A DNA stretch of 10,656 nt from Bacteroidota bacterium (GTDB lineage: Bacteria > Bacteroidota > Bacteroidia > Bacteroidales > Prolixibacteraceae): positions 1 through 10,656 of the forward strand of contig JAMDDG010000089.1 in the NCBI GenBank assembly GCA_023488865.1, given 5' to 3'. Every line of letters begins with the position of its first letter. The stretch's first letter is position 1. The translations under genes and the position numbers were made by a program. Below, in pieces: positions 6,959-10,656 of the stretch. Under the pieces are notes generated by a model. The model did not search any database. It had not been told where the DNA came from and saw nothing but the letters and a program-made list of their open reading frames with translations.

Positions 6959-7156
6959 TTCCAACCGGTACCCGTATGTTTAATTCACCTGATCAGTATT
7001 CCGGTTACCAATACTTCCGTAAATCCTGCCGGAAGCATCAGTCAGGCAATATTTGCAGGCGACTGGGCATTGGCCCAACTTTGGTTGTTTATTGTAATTC
7101 CGGTAGCTGGGGCAATCGTTGCCGGAATGGTTTACAAATTCCTAAAGGGTAAATAA
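6959..7156 (+). pseudogene. aqpZ: 3' fragment of an aquaporin Z (MIP family) gene
   Basis: About 65 codons read as the C-terminal quarter of an aquaporin Z: the CLIHLISIPVTNTSVNPA run, then AIFAGDWALAQLWLFIVIPVAGAIVAGMVYKFLKGK, which match helix 5 through helix 6. A complete AqpZ is about 230 residues. The N-terminal half with the first NPA motif is absent, and the sequence upstream is the MFS gene ending at 6932. The second NPA box is NPAGS, whereas the family has NPARS: the selectivity-filter arginine is replaced by Gly (GGA at 7031-7033, one base from AGA or CGA). The frame continues back to a TTG at 6929, overlapping the MFS stop, but homology begins only near 6959. I read it as a gene relic. 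A translated short protein could not form a channel. Confidence 0.8.
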
Positions 7157-7216
7157 CCTTACCAGGAAGCTTTTCAATAAAAATAAGCTCATTTCCAACA
7201 AGTTGAAAACATCTAA

Positions 7217-7252
7217 CCCTTTCGAAATTGCCTACTTTTAAAATAGAAAGGG
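7217..7252 (-). terminator. Possible hairpin at the 3' end of the methyltransferase gene
   Basis: CCCTTTC (7217-7223) pairs exactly with GAAAGGG (7246-7252) around a 22-nt loop that contains the methyltransferase stop codon. On the minus strand only a short T tract follows (GTTTTC, around 7205-7210), so terminator function is uncertain. It lies between the convergent aquaporin relic and the methyltransferase. Confidence 0.3.
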
Positions 7253-7786
7253 GATAAACATCTTGCTTCGTTTCATGTATTCTCGGTACTTTACGCCGAA
7301 ATAGAGAATGCATTCCTTTTCGTCAAATAAGGCGGTAAGGTAAAGAAAAACTGTGGATACAACAGAGACGAAAAGTAGTGGGATTGTTGTGTTTTTTAAG
7401 AATATGCCCCATGTTAAGATGATCAGGGATCCATAGAGGGGATGCCTGATGTATTTAAAGATTCCCTGTTCAACCAATTCGGTCGTCTTCTCGAACTGGA
7501 AGAGGGTTTCTCTTTCCTTGCTTTTATGTGGTTTGCCGATTTTAATCAGCAGGATGCTTCCTGCTATAACATAAATAATAGAAATCAATAGTAAAGCCCA
7601 CGAAATAAGCTGCTTGTACCCAAAAGGATTTTCGAACCAAAAATGATAATTGCAAACCAGCAGCCACACGATACATTCCCAGCTGAAGAACCTGTAAAAA
7701 CCATGGTTCCGGGTACTGAACAAACTTCGCCAGGATAAAACAAGGACAGGAACGCTCAAAATGAAGAAAAAAATCAATTTCCACAT
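7238..7786 (-). CDS. Integral membrane methyltransferase, ICMT/PEMT-like family
   Basis: A 182-residue membrane protein with hydrophobic segments at about residues 3-18, 36-50, 62-82 and 117-152. The C-terminal half carries the signature of isoprenylcysteine carboxyl methyltransferase and phospholipid methyltransferase-like proteins: LVEQGIFKYIRHPLYGS (104-120) with the RHP turn (114-116), and DEKECILYFGVKYREYMKRSKMFIPF (155-180) with Glu158, Tyr167 and Tyr170. This part binds S-adenosylmethionine in characterised members. The methyl acceptor in bacteria is generally unknown, and no protein prenylation is expected here. The ATG at 7786 follows an AAAGGA Shine-Dalgarno sequence and lies 7 nt after the stop of the permease gene, so the two are co-transcribed. 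Confidence 0.82.
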   Translation of the reverse strand: MWKLIFFFILSVPVLVLSWRSLFSTRNHGFYRFFSWECIVWLLVCNYHFWFENPFGYKQLISWALLLISIIYVIAGSILLIKIGKPHKSKERETLFQFEKTTELVEQGIFKYIRHPLYGSLIILTWGIFLKNTTIPLLFVSVVSTVFLYLTALFDEKECILYFGVKYREYMKRSKMFIPFLF

Positions 7787-7793
7787 AATCCTT

Positions 7794-9200
7794 TCAATTA
7801 CTATTTTCTTTTTTAGAATATCTCCTTTGCAGGAACAGGTACACCGGAATGCCGGATAAAATAAGGGTCATGCCAATTGCCGCTTCCCGTGGCCGGGTTG
7901 CGATGGTATTGATGAACAAGCCGATACAAAACAGGATAAAAATAGCCGGGACCACCGGGTAACCCCAGACTTTATAAGGCCGGTACACATCCGGCATTTT
8001 ACGGCGCAAAATAAATACGCCCAGCGAAGTGGCCCCATAGAAGATAAACACGGCAAAAATAATCATGTCAGTCAGTTGATCGAAGGTTCCTGATAAAACC
8101 AGCACGGAAGCCCATATCCCCTGCCACAAGAGTGAGTTGGAAGGGACATTGGCTTTGTTCAGGTGTCCGATCCCCTGAAAGAAAAGCCGGTCGCGCGACA
8201 TGGCGTAATAAGGGCGTGCGCCTGTTAAAATACTGGCATTGGTACATCCCAGTGTAGTGACCAGTATCAGTAATGACATAAACAGCACACCACTTGTTCC
8301 CCAGAAACTTCTGACCGCTTCAACCGCTGCGATCTGGTTTCCTGCAGCATGAACCTGCTCAAGTTGAGGAATTGACAAAAGGGAGAGATAAGTCACATTT
8401 ACCAGCAGATAAATGAAGATCACGACAAAAACGCCAATCACAATTCCTTTCGGGATGTTTTTGGTGGGATTTTTCACCTCTCCGCCGATAAATCCAACGG
8501 AAACCCATCCCTGGTAAGCCCAGAAAGCAGCTAACATGGCGGTATAAAAGGACGAAAGGGTGACTGCCCCGCTTGTCAGGTCACTTACATTCATGAAATT
8601 TACCGGTTTGGTAGATACGCTGCTTAGGCCGAAGAAAACAATCACCAAAAGTCCCGCGAATACCAGAAACATGATTGCCTTACTTACCCCTGCTCCACTT
8701 TTTAACCCGGATATATTGAGCGCTGTTAAAACTGTGATCAATAAAATGGCAGTCAGTTTGACGCCAAAATCCTGAAAAGGAAAGAATACCCCGCCTATCG
8801 TAAAATGTTGCAAAGAAGGAAAAATTTCGGGAATAGGAACAATGCTGTTCAAAGATTGTGCAAACACATACGCCAGGGAGGAGATAGTTGCAGTTTGGAT
8901 GACGGTAAACAAAGTCCAACCATAGATAAAAGCGAAAAAGCGGTTATAAATTTTTTTAAAATAGACAAATTCGCCCCCGGTATCGGCCAATAACCCGGCC
9001 ACTTCTGCATTGCTGAGTGCGCCAAAAAGGGTGATAATCCCTCCTACAATCCATGCCATGAGTATCCAGACTGAGGAGTGAAGTTCCGCCGCCATTGGCG
9101 CTATTTTTTTATAAACACCTGATCCAATGATATTTGCAATTACAAAAATAACAACATACCCCAGACCAAGCGTCCTTACCAAATTCCTTTGATTACCCAT
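7794..9200 (-). CDS. APC-family amino acid permease
   Basis: A 468-residue inner-membrane transporter of the amino acid-polyamine-organocation superfamily with about 12 hydrophobic segments. The TM1 substrate-binding break IGSGVY (25-30) is present, as are GGEFVYFKKIYN (75-86), FWAYQGW (226-232) in TM6 and GGEVKNPTKNIPKGI (239-253). These features fit the LAT/SteT-like branch of amino acid exchangers or permeases. The exact substrate is not readable from the sequence. The start at 9200 has no strong Shine-Dalgarno sequence, as is usual in Bacteroidetes. The best promoter-like element upstream on the minus strand (TAcaTTTa) lacks a -33 partner. The methyltransferase gene follows directly. The sequence upstream holds a DsrE relic on the other strand. 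Confidence 0.88.
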   Translation of the reverse strand: MGNQRNLVRTLGLGYVVIFVIANIIGSGVYKKIAPMAAELHSSVWILMAWIVGGIITLFGALSNAEVAGLLADTGGEFVYFKKIYNRFFAFIYGWTLFTVIQTATISSLAYVFAQSLNSIVPIPEIFPSLQHFTIGGVFFPFQDFGVKLTAILLITVLTALNISGLKSGAGVSKAIMFLVFAGLLVIVFFGLSSVSTKPVNFMNVSDLTSGAVTLSSFYTAMLAAFWAYQGWVSVGFIGGEVKNPTKNIPKGIVIGVFVVIFIYLLVNVTYLSLLSIPQLEQVHAAGNQIAAVEAVRSFWGTSGVLFMSLLILVTTLGCTNASILTGARPYYAMSRDRLFFQGIGHLNKANVPSNSLLWQGIWASVLVLSGTFDQLTDMIIFAVFIFYGATSLGVFILRRKMPDVYRPYKVWGYPVVPAIFILFCIGLFINTIATRPREAAIGMTLILSGIPVYLFLQRRYSKKENSN

Positions 9201-9351
9201 AGATAAATGATAGATGAAGATGATAAATGTAGTAAAAACGGAAGTATAATTTGATTCAGCAGTTTATATATTTGTAGACTACCAAACAAATAAAACAGGT
9301 AATACCCGCGAGAATATTCTCACACCAACCGAAAATGAATATCAGGTAGGT

Positions 9352-9537
9352 TTGACACACGAAAAATATGATGTTGACGAGCAGTTGAAAAGTTTTGTTA
9401 ACGCCGGTGGCGAGATTCTCGCCTGTGGAACCTGTTTAAAATCAAGACATCTTTCAGGTACTGAAACCTGCCCCATTTCAACAATGGTTGATTGTGTGAA
9501 TGTGGTAGCCTGGGCTGATAAAACAGTTACGTTTTAA
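9352..9537 (+). pseudogene. 3' fragment of a DsrE-family (sulfur-relay-like) gene
   Basis: The frame ends at TAA 9535-9537 and reads as the C-terminal half of a small DsrE/DsrF-like protein: VDEQLKSFVNAGGEILACGTC with the conserved CGTC cysteines, CPISTMVDCVNVVAWADKTVTF at the end. Full-length members are about 110-120 residues; about 55-60 N-terminal residues carrying the first strand and helix are missing. The frame is open upstream to a TAA at 9247-9249 but has no ATG, and the 9250-9340 part does not look like a DsrE N-terminus. A TTG at 9352 is the first possible start. I read this as a truncated relic. A short translated protein of 61 residues starting at TTG cannot be excluded, but it would lack half the fold. 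Confidence 0.7.
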
Positions 9538-9572
9538 TCAGCAAAAGATAAACAGGTTACGCATCGGCAAAA

Positions 9573-9593
9573 GACAATTAACATTTAGTTGTC
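9573..9593. repeat. 9-bp inverted repeat hairpin downstream of the DsrE relic
   Basis: GACAATTAA (9573-9581) pairs with TTAGTTGTC (9585-9593), with one T-G wobble and a CAT loop. GGGG follows on the plus strand, so it is not a plus-strand terminator. It may be an operator or a structural remnant. Confidence 0.4.
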
Positions 9594-9603
9594 GGGGCAA
9601 TCA

Positions 9604-9655
9604 TTTGTATATTGAAAACATTTAGCGAACTTTAGTTCGACAATTGTGAGTTCAC
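9604..9655 (+). promoter_or_regulatory. Putative promoter/operator region of the YncE-like gene with two palindromes
   Basis: TTTG (9604-9607) is followed after 19 nt by gAacTTTa (9627-9634), a weak match to the Bacteroidetes -7 element. Overlapping that position is the perfect inverted repeat CGAACT-TT-AGTTCG (9626-9639). A second one, GTGA-GT-TCAC, lies at 9646-9655. Palindromes of this size on a -7 element are typical sites for a dimeric repressor. No regulator gene is in the window. Confidence 0.35.
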
Positions 9656-9687
9656 TCCGAAAAGTAATAAAATTAAAATCGAGCTAT

Positions 9688-10656
9688 ATGCTATCTGCCC
9701 AACTTAGAATCGTACTTGCACTAATTTGCCTGGTTCCGCTATCACTTTCTATTTCTCAGGTAAAAGCACAAAGCCTGAAAGAGATCGAATCAGGCCGTGT
9801 TTCGTTACCAAATGGATGGAAACTCTCTCCTGTCGGGAAAATGCTGTCTGTCGGGGATTTACCTTTAAATATCGCTGTCTCCCTTTCGGGGAAGTTGCTT
9901 GCAGTGACCAACAACGGTCAAAGCAGCCAGAGTATCCATCTGGTAGATGCAGAAAAAATGCAGCTAATTGATTCGGTGGTTATCGCCAAAGGATGGTTGG
10001 GGCTTACTTTCTCAAAAGATGGAAAATATTTGTATGCTTCGGGGGGGAACGACAACTGGATCATGCGGTATCAGATCAGGAACAACAAGATCGTTCCATT
10101 CGACACGCTGGTAATTGGCAAACCCTGGCCAGTAAAGATTTCAATCGCAGGAATCGCGGTAGACGACAAACAGCAATTGCTTTATACTGTAACCAAAGAG
10201 AATAATTCACTGTATGTCTATGACTTAAAGGCAAAAAAGATAAAAAGCCAAATCCCGTTAGGGGGCGAAGGTTATGCCTGCTTGCTGTCGGACGACAACA
10301 AAACCCTCTATATTTCCTGCTGGGGATGCGACAAAGTTGTATTGTTCGATACCGAAAGGCAAATGGTAAAAGGCTCAATACCTGTCGGGGATAATCCCAA
10401 TGACCTCTGCATCACCCGCAATGGCAAATACCTCTTTGTCAGCAATGCCAATGACAATTCGGTTTCCGTCATTTCAACCGGAAAAAATAGGGAGATTGAA
10501 ATTTTGAATACTGCACTTTATCCCCATGCACCTTCCGGCTCGACCACCAACAGCGTAGCACTGAGCGAGGATGAAAAAAACGCTTTATATTGCCATGCAG
10601 ACAACAATTGCCTAGCCGTTTTCGACGTAACTACCCCGGGCAACAGCAAAAGCAAG
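9688..10656 (+). CDS. Secreted YncE-like beta-propeller protein, likely fused to an alkaline-phosphatase-type domain (partial)
   Basis: The frame runs from ATG 9688 to the window edge (323 codons) without a stop. Residues 1-27 form a signal peptide with a VKA|QS cleavage site, so the protein is exported. The rest is a beta-propeller of YncE/YVTN-type blades: LPLNIAVSLSGKLLAVTNNG (58-77), LGLTFSKDGKYLYASGG (104-120), GIAVDDKQQLLYTVTKENNS (155-174), YACLLSDDNKTLYISCWGCDK (196-216) and PNDLCITRNGKYLFVSNAND (237-256). The opening VSLPNGWKLSPVG and this blade order match the bifunctional proteins with an N-terminal YncE propeller and a C-terminal alkaline-phosphatase-superfamily domain, in which case most of the catalytic part lies beyond the window. 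That fusion is inference from the N-terminal half. The start is preceded by an A-rich leader and two palindromes. Confidence 0.85.
   Translation, partial: MLSAQLRIVLALICLVPLSLSISQVKAQSLKEIESGRVSLPNGWKLSPVGKMLSVGDLPLNIAVSLSGKLLAVTNNGQSSQSIHLVDAEKMQLIDSVVIAKGWLGLTFSKDGKYLYASGGNDNWIMRYQIRNNKIVPFDTLVIGKPWPVKISIAGIAVDDKQQLLYTVTKENNSLYVYDLKAKKIKSQIPLGGEGYACLLSDDNKTLYISCWGCDKVVLFDTERQMVKGSIPVGDNPNDLCITRNGKYLFVSNANDNSVSVISTGKNREIEILNTALYPHAPSGSTTNSVALSEDEKNALYCHADNNCLAVFDVTTPGNSKSK

Noticed and set aside
8560..8993. Plus-strand open frames opposite the APC permease
   Set aside because: They are shadows of a conserved membrane protein, with no recognisable product.
9267..9274. TATATTTG as a -7 element for the DsrE frame
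   Set aside because: It matches TAnnTTTG, but the nearest TTTG upstream (9250-9253) gives a 13-nt spacer, too short, and the downstream gene is truncated. It may be a leftover or chance in AT-rich DNA.
1..10656. CRISPR arrays, insertion sequences, tRNA or rRNA genes
   Set aside because: No regularly spaced repeats, transposase frames, cloverleaf patterns or rRNA signatures were seen on reading both strands.

Overview
The window looks like chromosome from a member of the Bacteroidota, probably class Bacteroidia; the order cannot be fixed from this stretch. The evidence is one exact Bacteroidetes-type promoter (TTTG, 19-nt spacer, TAnnTTTG) and a second close match, A-rich leaders with weak Shine-Dalgarno sequences, several lipoprotein signals, and families common in that phylum: a FISUMP-domain lipoprotein, a Tat-exported Gfo/Idh/MocA lipoprotein, a lipoprotein GH13 enzyme and a YncE-like propeller protein.

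Layout. Positions 1-173 hold the C-terminus of an outer-membrane FadL/OmpP1-type beta-barrel. It ends at a bidirectional terminator shared with a convergent GH13 alpha-amylase-type lipoprotein (326-1723, minus). A 267-bp divergent gap follows, in which I found no consensus promoter, and then a Tat-signal Gfo/Idh/MocA oxidoreductase (1991-3358, plus) with a UACG-loop hairpin downstream. A FISUMP-domain lipoprotein (3532-4191, minus) is divergent from a plus-strand operon: YhhQ-type queuosine-precursor transporter, queC, and an MFS transporter (4402-6932). Each side of this divergent pair has its own recognisable promoter. The queuosine leader can fold into a small H-type pseudoknot that resembles a preQ1 riboswitch.

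After the MFS gene comes a 3' fragment of an aquaporin Z gene (about 6959-7156). Then there is a minus-strand pair of an APC amino-acid permease and an ICMT/PEMT-like membrane methyltransferase (9200 to 7238), and a 3' fragment of a DsrE-family gene (9352-9537). The window ends inside a secreted YncE-like beta-propeller protein (9688 onward). Two short palindromes and a hairpin lie in its upstream region.

Functionally, the clearest unit is queuosine: uptake of a 7-deazaguanine precursor (YhhQ) and synthesis of preQ0 (QueC), possibly controlled by a preQ1-like leader. The remaining genes look like independent envelope, carbohydrate and transport functions. No insertion sequence, CRISPR array, tRNA, rRNA or phage gene was seen. 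The most notable items are the candidate riboswitch, the two truncated gene relics flanking the permease-methyltransferase pair, and the palindromes before the propeller gene.
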